A stretch of DNA of 64,000 nucleotides from the NCBI GenBank assembly GCA_900542675.1, contig UQOT01000001.1, positions 39,903 to 103,902 on the forward strand, in the 5' to 3' direction. The position numbers and the translations under genes are program-made. How positions within the stretch are numbered: position 1 is the first letter of the stretch; each line of letters begins with the position of its first letter. Below are positions 16,892-25,433 of this stretch, in pieces. The notes under the pieces are model-generated. The model was not told where the DNA came from and ran no database searches. It saw nothing but the letters and a program-made list of their open reading frames with translations. The DNA is from an uncultured Eubacteriales bacterium. Lineage in GTDB: Bacteria > Bacillota > Clostridia > Monoglobales > Monoglobaceae.

Positions 16892-19800
16892 TTATTCATA
16901 ATCCTGATACTCAAGCGTAACATTGTCAATGTAATATTCCAGCTTATTTGTCGTATCACCTTTTTTATCCATATAAATATTAAAGTATAAATTATCTAAA
17001 TCAATACCTGTCGGATAATTGAGATTGTTGCCTTCATCATCCGGCGCTGCAATAGTGAACGGCTTTTTGTTGAGTATTTCCATTGAATTATCCCGGTTAC
17101 AGAGTGTAGATGTAATAGTTTTGTTGTCAATATCTATCTCAGCGGTAATTCTGTACCACTTGTTCGCCATCGTACTATTCTGGTCAAACTGCGTATTGTC
17201 ACCGTTTATTCTTGCGTTCTGTGAATTAAACATATTAATCTGCTTCCAGTTCTTATGAACGCCCCAGCGCACAAACCTTGACGTATCCGCCTTGTCTGCT
17301 CCTGCGTTTGCCTTGCTTGTCGCAAGGTCAAAATATGAATAATCCGAAGGCAGTAAATTCACCGACTCCATCAAAAAGTCATAGCTAAATTTGATTGTCT
17401 TTGTATTCTTAAGCGTTGCTCCGCTCGGCAAAAGCGACTTTATATCAAAGCTTACGCCTGTCTTTGCCGCAACCTTTTTGCCCTCAGCCTTTGTAAGCTT
17501 ATAAACCTTATTGCCCGCCTCGCCGAGGTTTGCGGTCTCACTTTCTGTCGCTGTATATACGCCTGCACTGAAGCCATCAGCAGCTGTCAATGAAGCAGTC
17601 AGATTATCAAAATCAACACTTTCAGCTTTAATGCTGTTCATCTTCTTTGCGCTGACGTCAAATGTTTTTGTTTCGCCCTTTGCGCCCGTAACCTCAGCCG
17701 AAGCATCAGCTATATTATATTCAGTATTAGCAATTGCTGCGACCACCGTATAAGTTCCGACCGGAATGTTTTCGGCGGTATATACTTTACTCATCGTGTT
17801 TGCATCAACAATGACATTTACAGACTTTATAACAGCCTTGCCCTTTTTAAACTCAATATTTACCGTCTGCGCTTCTTCGCTCGCTACTGAAAGACTTACA
17901 GTTCCGCTGACTGTAAACACATTTGTTGTATCGTTTGTCGGCTGAATATCAAAATCTATGGATTTCTCAACTCCTATCGCCTTATTTGCCGCTTCTCTTA
18001 CATACAGCTTTACACTCGCCTTAATCGGCTGCTCACCGCTTGCAGGGCGAACAAGTTCAATCTTGCTGCCGTTTACCACCGCAAACTCACTATCGCTCTC
18101 CCAACTGTATTCATAGCCGCTCGGAGCTGCCGGAAGCTCGATTTCATTTTTTGTGCTGTCGCTTGTATCGATTGTTGTCTCAGAAATTACCTTTTCCACA
18201 TTTGTGTAATCAGAAGCAACACCTACCGGGTCCCAACCGTCACTGCCCTTTGTAAACGTGTACGGATTGTATCTTAGCATAGTCCAGTCATTTAAAACCT
18301 TGCCCTTTGTACGTTTCGACATATCTACTGCGTTTCCGCTTGTATCAACGCTGCCGTACTCACCAAAGCGCGCGTCCTCCGCCTTGTTACCGCTCATATC
18401 GCTCCAGCCCGACGAAGAAATCAAGTTTTTGCCGATAGTTGTGTTTATATAGTATGCCGCCGGACCGGGAGCTGCACCCCACGGTCTGCCTAAGCTACCT
18501 GCGGTTGCGGTGCTGCTGCCCGTAATTTTACAGTTCCAAAACAGATAGCCCTCCGACTCTTTTGAATTGCTCGGTGCTGTGATTGTTGCGCTTTCGCCCT
18601 GTTTCGGACCTGAGTTTGTGTAAAGCTCACAGTTGTCAAACACTGCTGTTGCACTTCCGCAGATATAGTCGGTCGTACCGCCGAGCTTGCAGTTTTTAAA
18701 ATACATTCTGCCCGAATTTATGCCGATTGTGTCCTGAGTTGACATAACGGTGCAGTTTATAAACTGTGCCTTGTCGGCTGAACAGTGAAGCGCCGCGCTG
18801 CGTTCTCTCGGGCTGCCTGTATATCCGCCGTATGTTATATTCTTTCGCGACTGCAGATATGCGTTAATTTCATTATCGCTTACGCCGTTTGCCTTCTGCG
18901 CCTTTATCCAATCAAGACGCGGGAAGTTACTGTTGTTCGCATCAGGGTCAACGCCTTTAATATCCGTCAATTCCTCTTCGGTATAATATGCATTATATGA
19001 GTTTTCAATATAAATATCCTTTGCGATAAATCCTGCCGCACCCTTATCCACCTTAAGCGACGGGCCCCAGTCCTTGGGGCCGTACGCCTTGCCATCGCCT
19101 ATAACAGAAGGGTCATAGTATCCGTCCGCGTTACAGCTGTCATATAACGAACCTAATCCGTAATACCATGTAAGTTTAACCTCTCCCGAGGTCTCGGGCT
19201 TCTTCTGTATTGTAATATACGGCTTGGTTACTCTGACCTGCTCGCGATACACACCGGGCATAACGTCGATTGTAACACGCTCTGTCTCGCTTGACGGATT
19301 TTTCGCCTCGGCTGCCGCAACAGCCGCTGTAACCGTTTCGTACTTTGTATCGCCGATATATACGCCCGTTTCGGCAGGCGTGCTGCTCGGCTTTGCTGAA
19401 GGCGCTGCGCTCGGCTCGCCTGAAGGAGCTGCGGACTGCTCGGGAATTTCAATTCTGACGTCCTTAGCTTCACTTAGCGGCTGCATAGCCTGTAGGCTGT
19501 TCCAGATAAACGCCTTCATTGTGCCGCCGTCTGCGGGAGGTGCGTAATTCATCACGACCTTTTCGGTTCCGCTCAGCGTCTTGCTTGTATCGGTCGAGAT
19601 AAGAACTCCGTCCTTGTCGTACGAGGCTATAACAAGCTGTGCTGTCTTATCGCTTCCGCTGCCTGTGTACTTAACGTCGATATTAAGGTTTGCGTTTGCG
19701 TCATACGCCGCGCTTTCTATAGAATAGCTGTAGCTTGCTGGTGTAGGTGACGTTTTGCTGTACGATGCTGTTATGTTACCTGCATTTCCTATATACTTAT

Positions 19801-22800
19801 CGTCGTTTGCATACGGGTTCCTGTAATACAGAACATAAATCTTATGCGTTCCGCTTATTCCATCAATATTTTTAAGAGTCAATTCATTATCGCCGGTTGA
19901 TATACTCTGATTTGCAATCTCTGTTCCGTTCGGCTTATCCACCGTTACGGAAACATAGGTATCGCTCTTTCTGACCTTTGCCATATTAAGGGTTATACCA
20001 CTAAGTCCTTCAAAATCAAAATCGCTTACCGCATAGCCTATCTTAACATTTTCACGATTGTATATATATCCTATCTCAGCACCGTTACTGTCCACTTTCG
20101 GAACAGTACCCTTATCGCTTGCATAGAACTCCGTAACCTCACTTGCCTTATAAACTCTATTGCCCTCAGTAATATTTGTGCCAAAATTATTTATTGTGTA
20201 TGTCTTGCCGGCTTCCGCACTGAATGTAAGCAAGGTTCTGTCGTCGTTTAATGTCGTCTCGACCTCTTTACCGCTCTCATCATATACCTTAGCCTCTGAC
20301 GCATATTTGCTTCTGATATTCTTGTCTCCGCTCTCGGTCACGTGGAGTTTTGCAGTCTCCGGCTTGCCGCCGTTCCACGTAAGGTCAACCGTCACTCCCT
20401 CACGTGTGTTAAAGCCCTCAAAAGAGCCGCTCGCCCACGTATCAGGAATAGCCGGAAGAAGCGTTACCGCGCCGTCGTGGCTTTGAATAAGCATTTCGGC
20501 AATTGCCGCTGTCGCACCGTAGTTTCCGTCAATCTGGAAGTTCGGGTGCTGCGTGAACATATTAGGAGACGTTTTTGTCGTAATCAAAGTTTCAAGGGAT
20601 GTGTTGGCATCCTCGCCGTTTAGTGCTCTTGCATTAAGCGCCATACGCCATGCATATGCCCAGCTTCTGTCACCTACGCCTCTTGCTGAAACGGTTTTAG
20701 CAAATGCCTTAATCAGCTTCTGTTCGTTTGCGTCACTGCTGTACGCGCTCAGATGTGTACCCGGATACAATTCCCATAGGTGTGAGCAATGTCTGTGCCC
20801 GTTATGGTTGCTTGCGGTATGCTCATTTATACTCTTAGTCGAATCGCTCGGATTAAATGGATTTGTAACCTGATACTTTCCGCTTGAGTCACTCTTTTCC
20901 GAAAAATCAAACGCTACATCACCGCGAACCCATTCCTTAATATATCCGTCATTATCTATAAGGTTTGGAGCAATCTTGCCCTTTTCGTCTGCCAAATAGC
21001 TTGACGGCATCTGCTTCGCAATCTTAGCAAGCAAATCTGCATTCTCAGTCTCTTTGCCGAGTATCTTCGAAGCCTGCTGAACTATATCGTAAAGGTTACG
21101 AACGAGCTGAGTGTCCATAGCCGGTCCCGGCTGAACACTTCCCTGCTCCGGCGAGCACGAAGCCGCTGTTATAAGATAACCCGTCTTTGGGTCTACAACC
21201 AAGAACTGTGTAAAGAACTTAGCCGCACCGACCATATACGGATAAACCTCGGCAAGATATTCTTTATCCTTATTAAACCGGTAATACTGCCAAGCGTGAT
21301 CTAACAGCCACGCTCCGCCTGTCGGCCAAAGTCCCGCCGTAGCGTTGTCTATCGGCTGAGTACCGCGCCACAAATCATAGTTATGGTGCATTACCCACGG
21401 ATCGCCTGGCTGATATGTGCCATCGTTTCTTTCATTATATATACCGTATTGTTCTGCCGCGGTAATTGCGCCGCTTTCAGCCAAATCATCAAAAGAATCG
21501 ATAAGCGTTCTCTCCGTCTCTCCTATATTCAGTGGCTGAGCTGCCCAGTAGTTCATCTCGGTATTTATATTTATTGTATATTTACCGTTCCACGAAGCGG
21601 ACATTGCCCCATTCCACTTACCTGTAAGATTAAGCGGCTGACTTTCTGCAATATCTATTTCTCCGCTTCCGCTTGCCTCTTGCTTATCACGCGCACCCGC
21701 AAGAATTAAGTATTTACCGTAGTTAAACATAAGCGCTGCAAGCTGATTGTCACCGTCTGTATATGTTGAGGTTACTCCAACCTTTTTAGCATCCGACAGC
21801 GTATTTCTGGTTCCAACCGTAAAGCCTGACTTGCCGCTTGACAAATCCTTACGCACACGCTTTTCAGTCGGCGCACTGCCGTAATCCAATGTCTTGCCCG
21901 AATTTGCAAGGCTCAGGCTCGACTTATTAAATTCAGCCTCAAAATCCGCAATATGTCTTGCCTTTATATCGGCGTAGGTCTTTGACTTTACATTATTCAT
22001 ATAGTACTCGCAGTCTTTTGAAGGCTTTGCGTTATCAAGCGTCTTGTAGTCAACATAATTTGTTGCTCCCACAACATATACGGTTGCGCTCTTTCCGCCC
22101 TTTACGCCAATTGTGGAATTGTCCGCAGATACCGTAAACGCGCCGTCGCCATCCAAGTACATACGTGACTCAAACTGAATAACATTTATTCTGCCTATGT
22201 TGTTATCCTTGTTACCGTTTGTGACCGCCGCCTTTACTTTAACCTCTTTGTCACTTAACTTTTCATAGGTACAATAGCCGCTTTCATTGTGATTGGTATG
22301 CAGCTTTGCCGAAAAATCAAGCTCCTTATCCGACTCAATATGTGTTGCCACCACCTGATCGGGGTAACTCGCGAAATTCTCGCGCTTATAGTGACCTCCG
22401 CCATAATCATATTCAACGGTAACGATACCGTTCTTCATATCAAGACTCTTTTTATAGTTTGAAGCATCTACACTCTTATGTCCGAAGTCAAGATACAACT
22501 CAACAAAAGACTTATACGCCCTCTGCCCCGACGGAACACCGAGGAAGCTGCCCTCAACCATACTTGCAAGACTAAATCTTTGCTGAACGGCTGAAGTACT
22601 GTGCGAGTTGTCAACAGCCAACGACTGGTTAGAAATACTCTTATTCGCAAAGTCCGGGAAGCTTGTTCTGAACGTCTCGTCACCGACAATTGCATCAGCT
22701 GAGCCTATCTCGGCGGGGGTTCCGTCCTCGTTTGCCCCGCGGTATAATTTCCAGCCATCCTTACGTGTTCCGCTTGTCATATTGGTACCAAAAATTTTAC

Positions 22801-23299
22801 CGCTCGTATCATATGCCTGCTTCATTGTGCTTATTGTGTTCCCCTGCTCATCATTGAGCGTACCATAAGGCGAACCGTCCCAGCATGTATCTTCATTAAT
22901 CTGAATAACTTCGTTATCAATACCTCCTGCAACCATACCCGCCATACGGCCGTTTCCAATCGGATAATAATTTGTCCAAATAAATTCGGAATATGCCCAG
23001 CTCTGATAGTATTCACCCGGCTTGCCGTACGGCGTCTGAATATTAAGTTCATCTGTGCTTTTAGCCGCGTTCGGGTCAACCTCCTGCACAGTCTTATACT
23101 TACCTATCTGAGCCAAAACCTCCTCGATTGTGCGGTTTGTCCACATTACCGTCTCTGCATCGAATGAGGTATCAGCCGCAGCTTGTGCCGTCTGCGACAC
23201 AGCCGTCTCGGCCGTAACAACCGCCGGGACAGACGTCCCGAGCATCATAATTGATAACATCAATGCCCCTGCTTTCTTAATTTTAAACTTTTTTAACAT
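16892..23299 (-). CDS. Secreted GH95 glycosidase fused to CE8 pectin methylesterase
   Basis: A 2135-residue protein with a signal peptide (1-30). GH95 domain (about 95-985): PIGNGRMAGMV, NTEMNYWAAQP (near 580), SCSPEQG (near 716, the expected general acid Glu), CSHLWELYPG (near 836) and FQIDGNYG (near 923, Asp assisting the asparagine base). GH95 enzymes are inverting alpha-L-fucosidases or alpha-L-galactosidases. A CBM6-like domain follows (about 1030-1180), then a module with FIWNSLQAMQPL, a PSA linker (about 1300-1320), a CE8 domain (about 1330-1690; STQDTI, TDYICG, LGRPWG), an Ig-like domain and a C-terminal lectin-like module. No SLH domain is present, so it is probably released or held by its binding modules. 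The pairing implies joint trimming of side chains and de-esterification of pectin. Confidence 0.92.
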   Translation of the reverse strand: MLKKFKIKKAGALMLSIMMLGTSVPAVVTAETAVSQTAQAAADTSFDAETVMWTNRTIEEVLAQIGKYKTVQEVDPNAAKSTDELNIQTPYGKPGEYYQSWAYSEFIWTNYYPIGNGRMAGMVAGGIDNEVIQINEDTCWDGSPYGTLNDEQGNTISTMKQAYDTSGKIFGTNMTSGTRKDGWKLYRGANEDGTPAEIGSADAIVGDETFRTSFPDFANKSISNQSLAVDNSHSTSAVQQRFSLASMVEGSFLGVPSGQRAYKSFVELYLDFGHKSVDASNYKKSLDMKNGIVTVEYDYGGGHYKRENFASYPDQVVATHIESDKELDFSAKLHTNHNESGYCTYEKLSDKEVKVKAAVTNGNKDNNIGRINVIQFESRMYLDGDGAFTVSADNSTIGVKGGKSATVYVVGATNYVDYKTLDNAKPSKDCEYYMNNVKSKTYADIKARHIADFEAEFNKSSLSLANSGKTLDYGSAPTEKRVRKDLSSGKSGFTVGTRNTLSDAKKVGVTSTYTDGDNQLAALMFNYGKYLILAGARDKQEASGSGEIDIAESQPLNLTGKWNGAMSASWNGKYTININTEMNYWAAQPLNIGETERTLIDSFDDLAESGAITAAEQYGIYNERNDGTYQPGDPWVMHHNYDLWRGTQPIDNATAGLWPTGGAWLLDHAWQYYRFNKDKEYLAEVYPYMVGAAKFFTQFLVVDPKTGYLITAASCSPEQGSVQPGPAMDTQLVRNLYDIVQQASKILGKETENADLLAKIAKQMPSSYLADEKGKIAPNLIDNDGYIKEWVRGDVAFDFSEKSDSSGKYQVTNPFNPSDSTKSINEHTASNHNGHRHCSHLWELYPGTHLSAYSSDANEQKLIKAFAKTVSARGVGDRSWAYAWRMALNARALNGEDANTSLETLITTKTSPNMFTQHPNFQIDGNYGATAAIAEMLIQSHDGAVTLLPAIPDTWASGSFEGFNTREGVTVDLTWNGGKPETAKLHVTESGDKNIRSKYASEAKVYDESGKEVETTLNDDRTLLTFSAEAGKTYTINNFGTNITEGNRVYKASEVTEFYASDKGTVPKVDSNGAEIGYIYNRENVKIGYAVSDFDFEGLSGITLNMAKVRKSDTYVSVTVDKPNGTEIANQSISTGDNELTLKNIDGISGTHKIYVLYYRNPYANDDKYIGNAGNITASYSKTSPTPASYSYSIESAAYDANANLNIDVKYTGSGSDKTAQLVIASYDKDGVLISTDTSKTLSGTEKVVMNYAPPADGGTMKAFIWNSLQAMQPLSEAKDVRIEIPEQSAAPSGEPSAAPSAKPSSTPAETGVYIGDTKYETVTAAVAAAEAKNPSSETERVTIDVMPGVYREQVRVTKPYITIQKKPETSGEVKLTWYYGLGSLYDSCNADGYYDPSVIGDGKAYGPKDWGPSLKVDKGAAGFIAKDIYIENSYNAYYTEEELTDIKGVDPDANNSNFPRLDWIKAQKANGVSDNEINAYLQSRKNITYGGYTGSPRERSAALHCSADKAQFINCTVMSTQDTIGINSGRMYFKNCKLGGTTDYICGSATAVFDNCELYTNSGPKQGESATITAPSNSKESEGYLFWNCKITGSSTATAGSLGRPWGAAPGPAAYYINTTIGKNLISSSGWSDMSGNKAEDARFGEYGSVDTSGNAVDMSKRTKGKVLNDWTMLRYNPYTFTKGSDGWDPVGVASDYTNVEKVISETTIDTSDSTKNEIELPAAPSGYEYSWESDSEFAVVNGSKIELVRPASGEQPIKASVKLYVREAANKAIGVEKSIDFDIQPTNDTTNVFTVSGTVSLSVASEEAQTVNIEFKKGKAVIKSVNVIVDANTMSKVYTAENIPVGTYTVVAAIANTEYNIADASAEVTGAKGETKTFDVSAKKMNSIKAESVDFDNLTASLTAADGFSAGVYTATESETANLGEAGNKVYKLTKAEGKKVAAKTGVSFDIKSLLPSGATLKNTKTIKFSYDFLMESVNLLPSDYSYFDLATSKANAGADKADTSRFVRWGVHKNWKQINMFNSQNARINGDNTQFDQNSTMANKWYRITAEIDIDNKTITSTLCNRDNSMEILNKKPFTIAAPDDEGNNLNYPTGIDLDNLYFNIYMDKKGDTTNKLEYYIDNVTLEYQDYE

Positions 23300-23407
23300 T
23301 TCTTACCCTCCATATCAGAAGTATATTGTTAAATCTATTATAAAACCAAAAAATATGTTTGCATAGGGCCAGTTGCAGATTATTTCGAGGGGGCCAGAGT
23401 CGTCGGA

Positions 23408-23568
23408 GCACCCTGCGCTGTTTCGTTTTCTCGCTTTGCGAGACGAGAAAAGCTGCACTGCTTCGGGGCTCCTCCTCTTCCCAAAAAGCACTTCGCGCTT
23501 TTCGGGAGCCCTGTCTTTTGCACCCTGCGCTGTTTCGTTTTCTCGCTTTGCGAGAAAAGCTGCACTGC
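23408..23568. repeat. Direct repeat of a 49-54 base unit with nested hairpins
   Basis: Positions 23408-23461 and 23520-23568 are two copies of the same unit (GCACCCTGCGCTGTTTCG... to ...AAGCTGCACTGC). The first has five extra bases. Each holds a CTCGC/GCGAG hairpin; in the second copy it is a perfect nine-base stem with a TTT loop (23538-23558). A further AAAAGC/GCTTTT hairpin lies between them. Long open frames across this block are by-products of the repeat. Confidence 0.8.
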
Positions 23569-23604
23569 ATATGACGCTCATAATGAAGTGTTAATATTGA
23601 ATTT

Positions 23605-23846
23605 ATGAAAGGGGTGTTCAGGAATACCGGAAAAAATGTTGACTTGCTCGACACATCTCAAATTATACCTAATTCAAAAATTGATAATGAAATAACCGAA
23701 AGCGAAGTTGTAATATATGAATAATAAAGATAAACAGAATTGTACACGGATATTCCGGAGTTGATATGAAAATAGTCTGGGATACAATATATTATGATTT
23801 GCCTCTTCTGAAAAGAGAGCTTGAAAATTTCCCATTTATTATATAA
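23605..23846 (+). other. AT-rich spacer with two tiny open frames, possibly gene remnants
   Basis: Two short plus-strand frames occur: 23605-23724 (39 codons, starting MKGVFRNTGKNVDLLD) and 23766-23846 (26 codons, starting MKIVWDTIYYDLPLLKREL). They are not in the same frame and neither has a good ribosome site. The encoded peptides look protein-like rather than random, so they may be relics of one lost gene. I do not recognise the family. Confidence 0.25.
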
Positions 23847-23884
23847 ATATGATTTTAATTTGTGACACTCTTTTTTATAAATTA

Positions 23885-23940
23885 ATATTAAAAAATACCC
23901 CTTCGTAAAACATTACTGAATTACGGAGAGGTATTTTTAA
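23885..23940 (-). terminator. Terminator after the PrsA-like gene
   Basis: A long stem on the minus strand, AAAAATACC.../...GGTATTTTT with an inner TTACG/CGTAA pair, lies directly after the stop at 23949 and contains its own T-run. Confidence 0.8.
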
Positions 23941-23948
23941 ATTACAAA

Positions 23949-25298
23949 TTAATTGCCGCTTGACTGGCTGTTTGAGTCTGCTGACTCCTCGGCTTCAAGC
24001 TCATCTGTTGCGGCATTGATGTCATTTATGATACTTGTAACATCAATTTTATCAAGAACACTCTTATTCTCTTTAATCTCAGTCTGATCCTTCCAGTAGC
24101 CCTGTATCTCATAAAGACCTGCAAGTCTCTTGATTACGTGATAGCCGTACTCACTCTTAACGGGGTCAGATACCTCGTCAATTTTAAGTGCGAATGCCGC
24201 CGCCTCAAACTCAGGTACCATTTCGCCTGTCTTAAAGGTATATCCCGCCGAAGTCTCACCGGTATCCTTATTGTAAGTCTCCATAAGCTGGTCAAAGTCT
24301 GTACCTGCCTTTGCCTGTTCTGCAACCGTCTGAGCAGTAGCGAGACCTGCAGCGTCGTCAACCGCATCCGGGTCAGGTGATGCTGCCGGATCCTGAACCG
24401 CATTCGGGTCGGTCGTCTTTATAAGAACGTGCTTTACAGTCGCCCTGTCGTCTTTAGCATATCCGGAAAGGTCTGCGCCTTCGGGCATAAACTTCGACGT
24501 ATCTTCTTCCATTGCTGCCTGTACGGTCTGAACCTGCATAACTCTCCTGTAAATTCTCGCATACTCATTGGCGCTGCTGAGACCCATAGTTCTTGCTCTG
24601 AGGGCAAATCCATCCTCGCCGAACTGTGAAACATAGCCTGCAACCGTCGTATTAACCTGTGCATCGTCAGACTCAGTCCACTTATCGGCATCGTCTAAAT
24701 ACTGACTGCCCTGAGAAATGGTAACCATATCGTCAATCGCATTTGAATACGCGTTTTCCTTTATAGTATCCGAAAGCTTTTTACCGTCAACTTCCTGATC
24801 CCAGTCAAAGCTCGAAAAATCGCCGTCAGCGCTTTCGCCTGCAACTTCGTAATACTGATTCATAGCCTCTGCATAAATATAATAACCGAGGTCTGCATCT
24901 GTAAGCTTTTCGCCGTCAACTTTCGCAACAACCTTACCTTCAGCCTTATTGCCGTAAGACTGACTGCTTCCGCCGAAATAGTTCATACATAGGGCAACCA
25001 CGATTGCCGCAGCTGCAACACAGCCTACAATAATACCGACAAGCGCACCGACTGAAATATTAACGCTCTTCTTCTCTTTCACCTCGGGTACAACCTCGGT
25101 AAAAGCGTCACTGAGTGTATCTGCCGCATCCTGAACATTCTCAGCTACCTCATCAACCGCCTCATCAGCAGCCTGATTGGCGTCGTCGATTTCATCTTTA
25201 ATCTCCGCTGCCGCATCAGCTATCTTTGCACTGACATCCTCCTGCAGCTTCTGTGCCTTCTCATCTTCGGTGAGAAAGTCCTTGTTTTCGTTGTCCAT
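23949..25298 (-). CDS. prsA: Membrane-anchored parvulin-type peptidyl-prolyl isomerase (PrsA/SurA-like)
   Basis: A 449-residue protein with an acidic cytoplasmic N-terminus (1-75), one membrane helix (about 82-105) and an extracellular part. The chaperone-like domain (about 110-280) is followed by a parvulin domain (about 286-400; VKHVLIKT, FDQLMETYNKDTGE, AGYTFKTGEMVPEFEAAAF, SEYGYHVIKRL). It should help exported proteins fold outside the membrane. Classic PrsA is a lipoprotein; here there is no lipobox, and an uncleaved anchor is used instead. An Asp/Pro/Ala-rich insert (DPAASPDPDAVDD) interrupts the first parvulin strand region. It follows mfd, matching the usual glmU-pth-mfd-prsA order. 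Start is supported by AAAAAGGAG. Confidence 0.85.
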   Translation of the reverse strand: MDNENKDFLTEDEKAQKLQEDVSAKIADAAAEIKDEIDDANQAADEAVDEVAENVQDAADTLSDAFTEVVPEVKEKKSVNISVGALVGIIVGCVAAAAIVVALCMNYFGGSSQSYGNKAEGKVVAKVDGEKLTDADLGYYIYAEAMNQYYEVAGESADGDFSSFDWDQEVDGKKLSDTIKENAYSNAIDDMVTISQGSQYLDDADKWTESDDAQVNTTVAGYVSQFGEDGFALRARTMGLSSANEYARIYRRVMQVQTVQAAMEEDTSKFMPEGADLSGYAKDDRATVKHVLIKTTDPNAVQDPAASPDPDAVDDAAGLATAQTVAEQAKAGTDFDQLMETYNKDTGETSAGYTFKTGEMVPEFEAAAFALKIDEVSDPVKSEYGYHVIKRLAGLYEIQGYWKDQTEIKENKSVLDKIDVTSIINDINAATDELEAEESADSNSQSSGN

Positions 25299-25433
25299 GT
25301 CAATTCTCCTTTTTGTTTATTTGTGTTATTAATAATTTTCAAAATATCATTAAATAACATTATACTACAACCGAATATATTTTTCCATACTTTTATTAAA
25401 AATTTTTAAAATATTCACAAAATATTAAAATTT

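Noticed and set aside
23283..23654. A 123-codon minus-strand frame across the spacer upstream of GH95-CE8
   Set aside because: It is made of the direct repeats and hairpins, gives repetitive Arg/Lys/Ser sequence, and overlaps the pectinase promoter. It looks like a by-product of the repeat.
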